From contig QXVZ01018404.1 in NCBI GenBank assembly GCA_008931825.1, positions 1 through 31,174 on the forward strand: 31,174 nt of DNA, in the 5' to 3' direction. The position numbers and the translations under genes were made by a program. Shown piece after piece: positions 10,115 to 20,034 of this stretch (its first letter is position 1; every line of letters starts with the position of its first letter). The notes beneath the pieces are model-generated. The model saw nothing but the letters and a program-made list of their open reading frames with translations. It was not told where the DNA came from and ran no database searches. Source of the DNA: Phallusia fumigata. Lineage: Eukaryota > Chordata > Ascidiacea > Phlebobranchia > Ascidiidae.

Positions 10115-11330
10115 CAAAACAAAAATAAATGTCGGTAAAGAACCAAGTCGTAAATAACTAAAGCAGATTGAGGCTAGGGGACTGTCTAGTTGTTGTATTC
10201 TAACACCTACACAATAACTTTTTGTATATCCTGCCTGAAGTGCCTTTATTGCACAAAAACATCAAATCAAGAGTGCACAGAACGTGTTTACCCGTGTTTT
10301 ACCTGTGTAGTCATGTAACGAAGTAGAAAAACACGAAAGAGAGGTGTGAGTTGTTAAACGGAGGTTTGTGATAAATATAACAAACTTTTCCCAAACCATC
10401 GACTAACGGTTGTAACGCAAGGTAAAAAAACGAAAAAATCACTGGAGTGCAAAGGTACACCATGCAACACCAACCAAGCGTGACAATCAGTAAAATTATT
10501 ACAAAACATTATTTAACCATGAAACAATCATTATTAAGCATAAATGCAAAAGAAAGAAAACAACACTTAAACAAGTTCAAAGTCGTATGTGTGTGTAAAA
10601 CTGCAGAAGTTGTAGTGTGAAACAAAGTAAAAAAAAACTGAAGGCGTAAAAATTTAGCATTACATAGACCTAACGGAAATATAAAATATGAATCATGGTT
10701 GAACACGAAACAAATTGCCTTGTTTTTTAACGATTCTAGTGCTCTAGGCGTCTCGTTTGTGTAAATAAGAAAATTTAAACCGTTAAAAAATTAGTCACCC
10801 ACCCTGAGCTGTCTTCTTGGTGTGTAGATGTATAAAGTAAAGTCAAACCACTTTATTGGATTAGATCACCAACTTTGGGTAAACAAGTATTCTTTTAAAA
10901 CAAGCCTCCTAAAAGGGTTTTACAGATTTTTATATTACCGCCGTGTTTCTGCCGAAGCAGTGGCGGTTCGTGCTACATGTTAATTAGAGGGGGCTCGTCC
11001 ACTTGTTAAGGTTGTGACTTCCTCACATAATTCTGTAACGGTTTTCGAGTTTAAACGACTGGTAATAAAGACCGTAACAATTTAACAGCATCAATACCAA
11101 TTTGGTGAGTTTAGTGGTCTCGGATCACCGGTATCGGATATCGGATCAATGACATTCCCCCGTGTGAAAAAAATCGAATTACAATTGCTCTTTCAATAGG
11201 TTTTCGTGACGAAATGTACAAATATACAGAAACTATATACCTGACGGTCCATTTTATTTCAGAGTTTTAGCCTTTTTACACAATCACAAACAGCATGAAA
11301 TTCTACTTCGATTAAATGCACTTACTATGC
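10115..11330 (+). repeat. U repeat, longest copy
   Basis: A unit of about 1.2 kb, found again at 12410-13690 (with internal re-duplication) and 26950-27316, partly at 30430-30659, and inverted at 18585-19270. Landmarks in order are CCTGCCTGAAGTGCCTTTA (10229), AACGAAGTAGAAAAACAC, GTTTGTGATAAATATAACAA, CACTGGAGTGCAAAGGTAC, CACTTTATTGGATTAGATC (10849), CGGATCAATGAC and TTTAGCCTTTTTACACAATC (11268). It lies in the 3' flank of type 1 copies and after the type 3 genes. It may be a transposable element or duplicated flanking DNA. It has no coding capacity that I can see. Confidence 0.65.
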
Positions 11331-11371
11331 TAGAAAACGTATACCTTACACACAAACTCTAAAATTTATAG

Positions 11372-12480
11372 AGCGTTTCAAGGCTTGCGCTAGGTGTAGG
11401 CAAAGTACCGTTTACAAACAAATCTTTGGTTCGACGCCGAACTCACTATTTAATGGTTTTGTGTAGTCTCCTATTTTTGTTTTCATGAAGTAAAATTGAG
11501 TCAATACATCTGGCTTGCATGATGAGAGTAATGCTTAGCTCCCCAAAAGGAACAAACACTGGCTCTATGAGTACAATTAGGGTTGTTGTGTACCAAACAG
11601 ACATCTTGGTTTAGCGGGTAAATACGCGTCTCGTTTTTGTCGAAACTATACGAAGGCATAGACATTTTGATGTCATTTATGTTGTTTAACGCGTTCAATG
11701 CATGCTTCCCCCAAAAAATTCTTTTAACGCGGTCTTGTTTAAGAATGTATTCCACCTACATTGGCAGGGTTTTATATGCGATGACCTACCGTGAGCACCA
11801 GTGTTGCCCATTTTTAATTCAACCACCCTTGTTTACTCAAACTTATAGTGTATAATTGTTGCACTAGACAATGAGATCAACATGCAAATAACGTTGATCG
11901 CCCAAACTTTGCTCATGAAATAGTTGTTTACTCAGCGTAGTTTCGCAAAACTTTCTCCAGCATGTGTAGCACACTTAACCATATAATCGATACCTTTTTG
12001 TCAAAGCTGTGATACTCTCCTTTGTAATATTTCGAAGTAGAACAAACCATTTTCGCTCAATACCTGTACCAAAACCAAATTGTGCTTACGTGGAAGGGTT
12101 TAAAACGTCAATTTGCAGAGAAGTTAGGTGTTTTGGCGATTAATATGTAAAAGGTTCGTTGTTATGTAGCCTACTTCGTTAGTTTTTTTCTTCGAAGGTA
12201 GTAGCAGTCCTTGTAACTTTTGTTCGCCAGTTTTTATCGGCAAGATGCCCACAGGTATAATGAGCATAAGCCAACCTACAGCCGCACCTCCAAGCAGCAC
12301 AGGCCGGATCCGTCATAGGCCGTATCCGTTTACAGAGGGACCGATTTTTGAAGATATTTCTCTTAACTTTGAAGCCAACCTGATGTTTGTATTTAGTAAC
12401 CACCTAAAACGTCAAAACGAAAATAAATGTCAGTAAAAGACCAGGTCATAAATGCCTGAAGGAGGTTTGGGCTCGGACAC
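11372..12480 (+). repeat. segmental duplication, partner at 25878-27000
   Basis: Shared order of blocks: CTTGCGCTAGGTGT, CAAATCTTTGGTTCGACGCC, AGAGTAATGCTTAG, CAGGGTTTTATAT, ATAATTGTTGCACTAGACAA, TTTGTAATATTTCGAAGTA, GGTAGTAGCAGTCC and GAAAATAAATGTC. It continues into the U repeat on both sides up to a CTTGTCCACGACA block (near 12765 and 27310). It carries an old pseudogene of the family. Confidence 0.7.
11945..12405 (-). pseudogene. old family remnant, exon pieces in swapped order
   Basis: Near 12110-11945 the minus strand reads TIWF, then AKMVCSTSKYYKGEYHSFDK, then KVSIIWLSVLHMLEKV. These align with the elbow-to-GG stretch of exon 1, but the H-S-x-G segment is replaced by a stop-containing sequence. 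Near 12395-12250 there is an exon 2 piece (KIGPSVNG) disrupted by an insertion that repeats a GGATCCGGCC block. On this strand the exon 2 piece comes before the exon 1 piece, so they are rearranged or come from two former genes. The copy at 26450-26957 has the same arrangement. Confidence 0.6.
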
Positions 12481-13378
12481 TGTCCCATTGTTGTATTCTA
12501 ACCTACCAAACAACTTTTTGTATGGTCCGATTTTGACGTTGTGTAAGATTGTATATATTTTCCTGCCTGAAGTGCCTTTATTGTACAAGAAACATTAAAT
12601 CGAGAGTGCACAGAATGTGTTTACTTATGTTTTGCCTGTGTAGTTACGTAACGAAGTAAGAAAACACAAAAGAGAGGTATGGGATGTTAAACGGAAGTTT
12701 GTGATCAATATAACAAACATGGCCAAACCACCAACAAGAGCACCTGTCAGGACCCTTGTCCACGACAGCATCACAAACATAAATGCAAAAAAAAAAACAC
12801 TAAAACAAGTTCAAAGTCGTATGTGTGTGTAAAACCCTGCACGAGTTGTAACGCTTTTATATCCAAACAACAGAAATAATTTGTTGAGGTTTGAAGTCAT
12901 ATTAATTAAATTTTACATGTGAGTTCGTATAAAGTTAAACCACTTTATTGGATTAGATCGCCGACTTTGGGTCAAACGCGTTTTTATTTAAAACAAGCCA
13001 CCTAAAAGGGTTTTACACACTTTACAATATCGCCGTGTTTCTAACGAAGCGGATGCGATCCGTGTTACCTGTCAGGTAGAGGCGACTCGTCCACTCGTTA
13101 GGGTTGTGAGTTCCGCACACAAATCTGTAACAGTTTTTGAGTTTAAACGATTGGTAATAAGAACCGTAACAACATCAATAACAATTTGGTGTGTTTAGTG
13201 GTATCGGATCAATGACGTTGCGCATAAAAATATGATTAAATTGGCTTTTTCAATTCAACTCTCGCGCAACAAGCAAGGTTTTTGTTACTAAACGCAACAA
13301 TTATATAGAACACTTAATATAACGTGGCGGTCTATTTTATAAAATAGGTTTAGCCTTTTTACACAATCATAAACCATG
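12410..13378 (+). repeat. U repeat, second copy
   Basis: Landmarks CCTGCCTGAAGTGCCTTTAT (12563), AACGAAGTAAGAAAACAC, CACTTTATTGGATTAGATCG (12946), CGGATCAATGACG and TTTAGCCTTTTTACACAATC follow the same order as at 10115. The CACTGGAGTGC block is missing. Confidence 0.65.
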
Positions 13379-13384
13379 GCAGTT

Positions 13385-13690
13385 AAGAAAACTGAAGGAA
13401 ATATCAAATGTAAATCATGATTAAACAAGAAACAAAGTTGCCCTGTTGTTTAATTCAAGTGTCCTGAAGTCTCGTTTGTGTCAATTAGGATGGCCACCCA
13501 GTCAGTCACCCATCCTGTGCTGTCTTGGTTTGTAGACCGACTCTAATTTGTTGAGGTTTTGAATCGTATAAATCCGACTTAAACAGTTCGTGTAAAGTCA
13601 AGCCATTTCTTTGGGTTAGGTACCGCCTTTAACATGCCAGGTTTTCATTTCATTTTTTAGTTCAAGTCTTTTTATTCAATCATAAAACAT
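13385..13690 (+). repeat. U repeat, third partial copy
   Basis: The block from ATCATGATTAAACA through CTCGTTTGTGT, CACCCATCCTGTGCTGTCTT and TAAAGTCAAGCCATTTCTTT repeats sequence already present in the preceding copy. This gives a tandem arrangement next to the type 1 pseudogene at 13881. Confidence 0.55.
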
Positions 13691-13880
13691 GGAAAATACA
13701 CATTGTGAAAATATATTTTATTTCAATCAAGTGAAGTTAATAGTCTAGAAAATATAAACCCTGCACACAACATTTACAGTTTGAACAACAAAAGCTACAC
13801 AAAATAAAATCTAATCAATGCAATAACAACAACTTTTTGAATGTTGTCAATAGTTGTCTGATTGTCTTCTAAACCAATTG

Positions 13881-14650
13881 CTACATGCCATGTATACTAC
13901 AAGGATCATAACTCGGTAACGATAGTTTTCTCTGGATCATCTTAGTATTGCTTGATGAGGTTGACGCTTTGGAATTTGAAAATGAAGAGGAAGACGATGA
14001 CGGTAAATTACTCGCAACAGTCAAAGACATGCCTTTTAAGAATCCATCAAGAGTTATTGCAGCATTGCAGCATCGCAGCATTGGCAAGAGTTATTTAGAA
14101 ATGGTCCAATTTTGAGGACAAGTCCTGATCTTTCACCAATTATGTTAGAGCCTCCCTGCGCCACTTTGTCATTTCTGAACTCGACGTTGAGAATAACCTA
14201 AAAAGTTTCAGTGTTAAATAAATTTAAACAAATGGACAAATTTGTAGCAAAAAATGCGTACCTGTGCTAAACTATCTTGTGCTAATGAAGCACCACCCAA
14301 GCAAATAATAGCTGAACTTTTTCGGATATTAGCAAAACATCCTTCAGTTACGGGTTCGTTTAGTTCCATGTACGAATCACGAACCATCTTTGCACCTATC
14401 TGTGGCAAAACCAGATCAAACTGACTTTGTCACAATGCTTATGATTTTTAGCAAACTTTTGATTATGTTCATCTAGTCAAGATCAGGTTTTAATCCAAAA
14501 TTGCAATTATTCTTTAAAATTTTTGTCCTGCCCGGTTCGAAAGCGAGGCCAAAAACAATTTTTCCTAATTTCCCTAAAACTGTTGTTGAAGAATGAAGGG
14601 TCACTTCCTCCCAACCCGGGTACATAATAAATGTGGGCACTAGGGCACAT
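13881..14650 (-). pseudogene. type 1 hydrolase-like pseudogene
   Basis: Remnant exon 1 is 14650-14262 and exon 2 is 14197-13881, with intact-looking splice signals at the family position. Exon 1 begins MCPSAHIYYVPGLGG but shifts frame within the REIR segment. It then meets a TAG after LKPDLD, loses one base before the elbow, and loses another inside the H-S-H-G codons. Exon 2 keeps NVEFRND and GPFLNNSCQCC, then runs into a stop. The block with the conserved A-H-x-I-x(2)-Y is deleted. The leader acceptor found in other type 1 copies is missing. It follows the type 2 gene at 14792 on the same strand. Confidence 0.8.
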
Positions 14651-14791
14651 TGCAATTTAAAATAAAATTGCAATTTACCAAAAAAATGGCACACGCTAAC
14701 AATACTACACCATCGCTAACCACTTTAATTGGACAGAAAATACAAACACAAATATACGACTTATCATGATAACATCGACTTATCAATGACA

Positions 14792-15739
14792 TTAAACGTA
14801 TGTCGAATCGCTGTTAGTATCTTCTGACACACACGAACAAGTTTGGTCTAACCCGACTCCTAGTTCTTGTCTCAACTTAATTCTCCACCTTCGACAGACA
14901 AGATACTCGCTGATAAAATGTCCTTCAGGTTTTCTTGAAAGCAAATTAAACATGCCGAGAACTTGAGACATGTTTCGCAAATACGTCATCCATATACGTC
15001 CTGTCGGTTGAACTTCTGCGACCGTTTCCTGTAAATCACCCACTGCTGCATTGCGTCTGTTGCAACATTCACACTGGCCATTTTTTACCGGTCCAATTGT
15101 TTCCACCGGAAACCGTTTGTCATGCGTCCCCATTAGTACCAATGCTCCAACTTCGGATTGAAGGTCGTTTTTACATTTTACATTGAGTACCACCTGGATA
15201 AAACACGATACAGTCACGGTATACAGAAAGTTCCTTACCAAGTCCAGTTTGTTTTCAGCATGCAAAATAAGTAGTAACAGGTTAAAAACAAACAAAGGTT
15301 TAAAATATGTTACCTTTGCCAAATCAGGATCGCCGAAAGTCACTCCACCTAAAGTAATGACCGCCATTTTGTTTTCGATTTGTTGGGCTTTTTCCTTGGA
15401 TATCCCTTCTTTATTCTCACAAATGTTTTTTACAAGCATTTTAGCCCCATGACTGTGAGCGAAAAACGCCAAACTAATTTTGTCGCAGGGTTGATCCAAG
15501 AGCGAATTGATCAGTGATTTAATAGACTTGCTGAGATCTTCGTCAGCTGACGTTCCTCGTAACGCACCAAACAAACTACTGTTGTTAGTTAAAATTTGAA
15601 GCTGACTCGATTTGTAGTCGATTCCAAAAATTGTTTCTCGCAGTCTTCTGGCATCATGCCTTGCATCTATTTCTTCTGATCCACCAAGTCCCAAAATTAC
15701 AACCGTTTTAAAATTTTTGCACAACTTACTGCCATCCAT
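14792..15739 (-). CDS. two-exon alpha/beta-hydrolase-like protein, type 2
   Basis: Exon 1 is 15739-15314 and exon 2 is 15193-14792. The 120-base intron (GTAACA to TATCCAG) lies at K142/V143. The ATG at 15739 aligns with the starts of the copies at 16653 and 24897; the open frame reaches further up only through a TTG. The 275-residue product has ILGLGG (15-20), an FFAHSHGAKM elbow (Ser96), MAVITLGG, VVLNVKCKND (Asp152), GPVKNGQCECC (175-185), no Ser-rich linker, and GHFISEYLVC (His234). The triad is inferred. The C-terminus is acidic, and the C-x-x-H of other types is absent. The intron is a multiple of three with no stop, so a retained-intron form would be 315 residues with a hydrophobic insert. 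This is the only fully intact type 2 copy here. A type 1 pseudogene follows 142 bases downstream. Confidence 0.8.
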   Translation of the reverse strand: MDGSKLCKNFKTVVILGLGGSEEIDARHDARRLRETIFGIDYKSSQLQILTNNSSLFGALRGTSADEDLSKSIKSLINSLLDQPCDKISLAFFAHSHGAKMLVKNICENKEGISKEKAQQIENKMAVITLGGVTFGDPDLAKVTYFKPLFVFNLLLLILHAENKLDLVRNFLYTVTVSCFIQVVLNVKCKNDLQSEVGALVLMGTHDKRFPVETIGPVKNGQCECCNRRNAAVGDLQETVAEVQPTGRIWMTYLRNMSQVLGMFNLLSRKPEGHFISEYLVCRRWRIKLRQELGVGLDQTCSCVSEDTNSDSTYV

Positions 15740-16652
15740 ACTGCACAAATCATTTGTTCAACTGTCGCCTTGAAATAGTTTGCAGATACTAGTGGAGGCC
15801 CACAACGCATTTAAGAGATCGTTACAGTTATAGTCCACAGTTTAATTTTATATCGCAGTTATGTACTTAAAGTGAAAATAAATTTCAGCATATTACAAAA
15901 ACAACTTTCTCTCCCATCTAGATCTGTCACAGAGCATAGATGGTGTGTGCCTAGAACTTGTTGCTTATAAAACCAAATATTTCGTAAAATTAAAGGCACA
16001 CGTGTAAAAACGCCTTTTTTCCATGTGTAGCAGACCCAAACGTTTTATTTTCAGGCAGCAAACTTTATTGCTTTTAACTCTACTGTCGTTAAATGATGCC
16101 GGTGTCTTCACTGTCATTTAATGATGCGCGCAAGAACGAAATTTCAGCAATGAAGAATACACTTGGTAAATCATCAACTGATGTTTATAGGTTGGAACTG
16201 CGATTCCCCCGTCAATCGAATCGTAATTCATTTTATTATATTTGCCAAGAAAGCCGCGCACAAGTTACGTTTTGTAACCTGTCGGGCCCAAGTAAACGAA
16301 TATTACAATACGTTTCATCAGAAGAACGGAAAGACAAGTAAATGCTGAGACAAAAGATTTATTTGAGCATAGGAAAGATTCCATGTAGTCTGTAGTGTAT
16401 TGTGCAATAAAATAATACCGTCGTTAGGCAGCATATGACCTTTAGGTCGCAGTTTGTGTGCAATTGGTGATGATAGGTTACTCATTCTTTTATTCATTGC
16501 CATGACATCCAATAGAGTCAGTTTATATTCTATGCGTGTTATAACGTTTGTTGTGTTTTTGCCCCATTGCATCAGTTTAGTAAATGCTTCCGATTTACAA
16601 TGTATCTGCGTACGATATTAAAGCGACAGTTTAATCAAATGATATGTGCAGT
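15740..16652. promoter_or_regulatory. intergenic region between divergent type 2 copies
   Basis: The type 2 gene at 14792 and the type 2 pseudogene at 16653 point away from each other. Near each start the leaders share GTATCTGC, a GCGACAGTT block and GTGCAG-T directly before the ATG, so an AG acceptor lies one base upstream of both starts. Bases 16163-16608 duplicate the sequence upstream of the type 3 gene at 21048. Promoters are likely here, but no specific element can be assigned. Confidence 0.4.
16163..16608 (+). repeat. duplication shared with 20474-20920
   Basis: Both copies run from TTGGTAAATCATCAACTGA through GATTTATTTGAGCATAGGAA and GTGTGCAATTGGTGATGAT to AGTAAATGCTTCCGATTTAC. They differ by scattered substitutions and small indels. 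At 20474 the block is upstream of a type 3 gene; here it lies upstream of a type 2 pseudogene. Open frames inside it are not conserved between the two copies. Confidence 0.7.
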
Positions 16653-17351
16653 ATGACTGCCAGTAAGTTGTGTAAAAATTTTAAAACTGTTGCAATATTG
16701 GGACTTGGTGGGTCAGAAGAAATAGACGAATTTTAAATTTTAACTAACAAAAGTAGTTTGTTTGGTGCGTTGCGAGGAACATCAGCTGATGAAGATCTTA
16801 GCAAGTTTATCAAAGTACTGATCAAATCCCTCTTCAGTCAACCCTGCGACAACATTAGTTTGGTGTTTTTCGCTCACAGTCATGGGGCTAAAATGCTTGT
16901 AAAAAACATTAATGAGATTGAAAAGGATATTTCAGAAGAAGACGCTGAAGAAATCAGAAACAAAATGGCGGTGGTTTGTGAAACGACTTTCGATCAAAAA
17001 CAGGAGCATTTGGTACTAAAGGAAGCTCACGACGAACAATTTCTAAATATTGGACCGATGGAAAATGGAGAATGTAAATGTTGCAACAGACGCTACGCAG
17101 AAATGGGTGATTTACATGAACCGGAAGTTCAAGCTCAACCAACAGAACATGCATGGATGACGTATTTGTGGAAGATTACTCAAGTTCTTTGCATGGTTTC
17201 ACACTTAGCTAAATATGAAGGACATTTTATCAGCGAGTATCTCGCCTGCCGAATGTGGAGAATTAAGTTGAGACAAGAGCTAGGTGTCGAGTGAGACCAA
17301 ACTTGCTCGTGTGTGTCAGAATATACTAACAGTGATTCGACATACGTGTAA
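16653..17351 (+). pseudogene. type 2 hydrolase-like pseudogene
   Basis: Starts MTASKLCKNFKTVAILGLGG but meets TAA at 16733-16735 after a deletion of roughly 20 codons. The frame reopens near 16758 for about 178 codons, with the FFAHSHGAKM elbow intact. A second deletion removes the end of exon 1, the whole intron and the start of exon 2. A one-base loss and a one-base gain then scramble about 12 residues, so the conserved N-D is lost. GPMENGECKCC and GHFISEYLAC remain. A TGA at 17292 replaces GGA in the C-terminus, and the ancestral stop aligns at 17349-17351. Confidence 0.75.
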
Positions 17352-17488
17352 TGTTTTAGATAAGTTTATGTTCTCACGGAATTGTGTCTTTATTTTCTGT
17401 GTAATTAAAGTGTGTAGCGATGATGTAGTATTAATATATAACATCTTTGTTTTCATTGCAGGTATATTCTGTCGTTACTGTCAAAACT
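17352..17488 (+). promoter_or_regulatory. type 2 / type 1 intergenic segment with splice acceptor
   Basis: Only 137 bases separate the type 2 end from the type 1 start. The segment has AATTAAAG, the conserved TAGCGATGATGTAGTATT block, and TTGTTTTCATTGCAG ending at 17461, 27 bases before the ATG. The same order occurs between the other type 2 / type 1 pairs. It could be an operon junction with a trans-splice site, or a promoter plus 5' UTR intron. Confidence 0.5.
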
Positions 17489-18376
17489 ATGGCAATGTGC
17501 CCTAGTGCCCACGTTTATTATGTGCCTGGGTTGGGCGGAAGCGACCCTTTAGCGTACATAGAACCTTTCAGATTAATTAGGGAAACTATTTTTGACCTCG
17601 CCTTTCAACCGGGAAGAACAAACATTTTGCAGAATAATAGCACTTGTGTTGAATCCGATCTCGACTTAACAAACACAATCAAAACTATTGCCAAAAATCA
17701 TAATCATTGTGACAAAGTCAGTTTGATCTGGTTTTGCCACAGTCATGGTGCAAAGATGGTTTGTGATTCATACATGGAACTAAACGAAACCCTATCAAAA
17801 GGATGGTTTGCTAAAATCCGAAAAAGTTCTGCCATTATTTGCTTGGGTGGTGCTTCATTAGCACAAGATAGTATAGCACAAGTACGCATTTTTTGCAAGA
17901 AATTTACCTTTGTATGTTAAATATTTATTTAACACTGGAATTTTTAGGTTGTTCTCAACGTCGAGTTCAGGAATGACAATGTGGCAATGGGAATCTCCAA
18001 CATAGTTGGTGAAAGATCTGGATTTGTCCTCAAAATTGGCCCATTTGTAAATAACTCTTGCCAATGCTGCGATCCATCTAAAAAGGACATACAACCAGAA
18101 CTGAGAAAAACGAGAAAAAGTGTTGATGGATTCTTGAAAGGCCTGCAGAGCATTTCAAGTGGATTGTCGTCTTCTCCCTCTTCCTTTTTAAATTTTACAT
18201 CGTCATCCTCATCAAGTAGCAAGCCTTTTTCTTCTAGTTCCTCCGGTAAAAACGACCGTAAGGTTGTAGAAGCTCACTACATCGACGATTATCTTTCATG
18301 TCGGGAATGGAAAAAGATGGTCCAGAGAAAACTACCGTTGCAGAGTTTTAATTCCTGTAGTATACATTGTATGTAG
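17489..18376 (+). CDS. two-exon alpha/beta-hydrolase-like protein, type 1
   Basis: Exon 1 is 17489-17881 and exon 2 is 17948-18376; the 66-base intron (GTACGC to TTTTTAG) lies at Q131/V132. The 273-residue product has PGLGG (13-17), WFCHSHGAKM (Ser85), SAIICLGG, VVLNVEFRND (Asp141), GPFVNNSCQCC (162-172), a Ser-rich linker (about 199-230) and AHYIDDYLSC (His241). It ends C-S-I-H-C-M. The Ser/Asp/His triad and hydrolase fold are inferred from motif order. No signal peptide or membrane segment is seen. An upstream in-frame TTG would add 14 residues but lies inside the probable intron, so the ATG after the acceptor is the start. It follows a type 2 pseudogene on the same strand. Confidence 0.85.
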
Positions 18377-18584
18377 CAATTGGTTTAAAGGACAATCAGA
18401 CAACTTTGACAACATTTACATAAGTTGTTGTAAATGTATTGATTGGGTTTTATTTTTGTATGTTTTTTTGTTTAATTGTAGATGTTGTGTGGAGGGTATA
18501 TATTTTTTAGACTAATAAGTGCACCTAATCGAAATTTAGTTTTCCGACTTTGTTTGACACTGTAACTTATTTGGTGTTGCATAC
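18377..18584 (+). other. 3' flank of the type 1 gene
   Basis: This matches, in mirror orientation, the flanks below the type 1 copies at 13881 and 27500: CAATTGGTT, GGACAATCAGACAACTTTG, GGGTATATATTTTT and AGACTA blocks. It probably includes the 3' UTR. No AATAAA is close to the stop. Confidence 0.5.
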
Positions 18585-19270
18585 CTTTGCACTCCAGTGA
18601 TTTTTTTACAACCGTTTGTCGATTCTGTCGCGGACAGGGGCCCTGCCAAGTGCTCTTGTAGTGGTTTGGCAAAAGTGTGTTATATTTATCACAAACCTCC
18701 ATTTAACATCCCGCACCTCTCTTTTGTGTAACTGACATGCTTTATAATTGTGTAAAAAGGCTAAAAGTTGTCAATAAAATGGTTCACCACGTATATTAAG
18801 ATTTCTGTATGATTGTTGCAGTTCGTGACGAAAACTTCACCTGTTGCGCAAGACTTGGATTGAAAGAGCAATATTGTAATTATATCTTTTAACATGTCAT
18901 TGATCCGATATTTGATACCGTTAAGCCAATACCACTCTACACATTGAATAGTTATTGTTGTTGTTACAGTTTTTTACCATCGTCAAAACTCAAAAACTGT
19001 AACAGACTTGCGTGCGGAACTCACAACCTTAACGAGTGGACGAGTCGCCTCTGATTAATCTGTAGCATAATATCAAATTTGTAAAACCCTTTTTGGTGGC
19101 TTGTTTCAAAAGAATTTACGTTTAACCCAAAGTCGATCTAATTCAATAAAGTGGTTTGACTTCACAAAAACTGTTCACATATAAAAGGTAAATTTATACG
19201 ATTTAAAATCTCAATTACTTTCTTTTGGTCGTAAACGCGTTAGTCTACAAACCGAGACAACAGGATGGGA
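18585..19270 (-). repeat. U repeat, inverted copy
   Basis: Read on the minus strand it shows the CACTGGAGTGCAAAGGTATG, TTTGTGATAAATATAACAC and CACTTTATTGAATTAGATCG blocks. The two halves are in an order that needs at least two tandem U copies with an internal loss. Together with the U copies at 12410-13690 it forms the outer part of a large inverted duplication. Confidence 0.6.
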
Positions 19271-19669
19271 GACGTCTGGACTAAAGCACTATTTGAAAAA
19301 ACAGTGTTTAATTACAATTCGCTTAATCTTCGTAAACGCTAATTTTTCACGCCTGTAGCTTACTTACTTCGTATTATAATTCTTGTATAGGTACTTCAAA
19401 GTTGACTTTGTATTACAACCGTTAATCGATTCTGTCGTTTAACCAATAATTCAGTCATACTGTTTTTTGTGACAAACAGTTATACCTAGCGCGTAATTAC
19501 ATCTTCCTCGTGGGCTGTCGCGGCATATTGCAGTCTGGTGGACACAGATCACAGTTTGCCTGGCTTTTTATGCGATTAACCGGAATATGCAAATGCAATT
19601 ATCTGAAATCAGTTTACACAGCACACGTAGTTAACAGAAGTGCTAAATTTCGCGGCTGAAATTACGTCG
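19271..19669. other. no gene seen
   Basis: AT-rich spacer between the inverted U copy and the type 3 remnant. No supported frame or repeat. Confidence 0.4.
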
Positions 19670-19900
19670 CTATGATGCACAAACCGTGCGAATGTTTTGA
19701 CGATGGCGATGGCTGGTAGCGACGTTTCTGATGTCCGAAACCAACTTTTCGTCTTACGATGTAAAACTCCAGGAGGATTTGGAAATATTTTGGTTTTCGG
19801 TTCAAAGTCGAGCCCAAAAATGGACTCCTTTAATTGTCTCAAACATCCTTGTATTTGGAAGCACTTAGTCCCCCTAAGCCAGCCAATTGGGATACTGTAC
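19670..19900 (-). pseudogene. type 3 hydrolase-like pseudogene, 5' part only
   Basis: On the minus strand, SASKYKDV, then QLKESIFGLDFEPKTKIFPN and later SDIRNVATSHRH-like codons match the type 3 gene at 21048. The start codon aligns with ATC instead of ATG, there is a frameshift after KDV, and similarity stops around the elbow. Exon 2 is missing. The former start lies beside a repeated ATTGGGATACTGTACTGG motif (19885-19940). Its upstream flank mirrors that of the gene at 21048. Confidence 0.7.
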
Positions 19901-20034
19901 TGGACAATTGGGATACTTACACAATAGGGATACTGTACTGGTGTAGTGCCGAACAATCTAACAAAAACATATCACAGTCACAACAACGACTAAAAAAAGG
20001 AAAAGTGAAACCACTTGGTCAGAAACAACAGGAA

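Noticed and set aside
11425-11445. tRNA-like B box (GGTTCGACGCC), also at 25940
   Set aside because: No cloverleaf can be folded and no good A box is present; at most an old tRNA-derived repeat.
15740-15748. Three-codon upstream extension of the type 2 gene
   Set aside because: It would start at TTG. The ATG at 15739 matches the starts of the other type 2 copies, and an AG acceptor lies between them.
17447-17488. 14-residue N-terminal extension of the type 1 protein
   Set aside because: The extension begins at TTG and lies partly inside a strong acceptor region; paralogues support the ATG at 17489.
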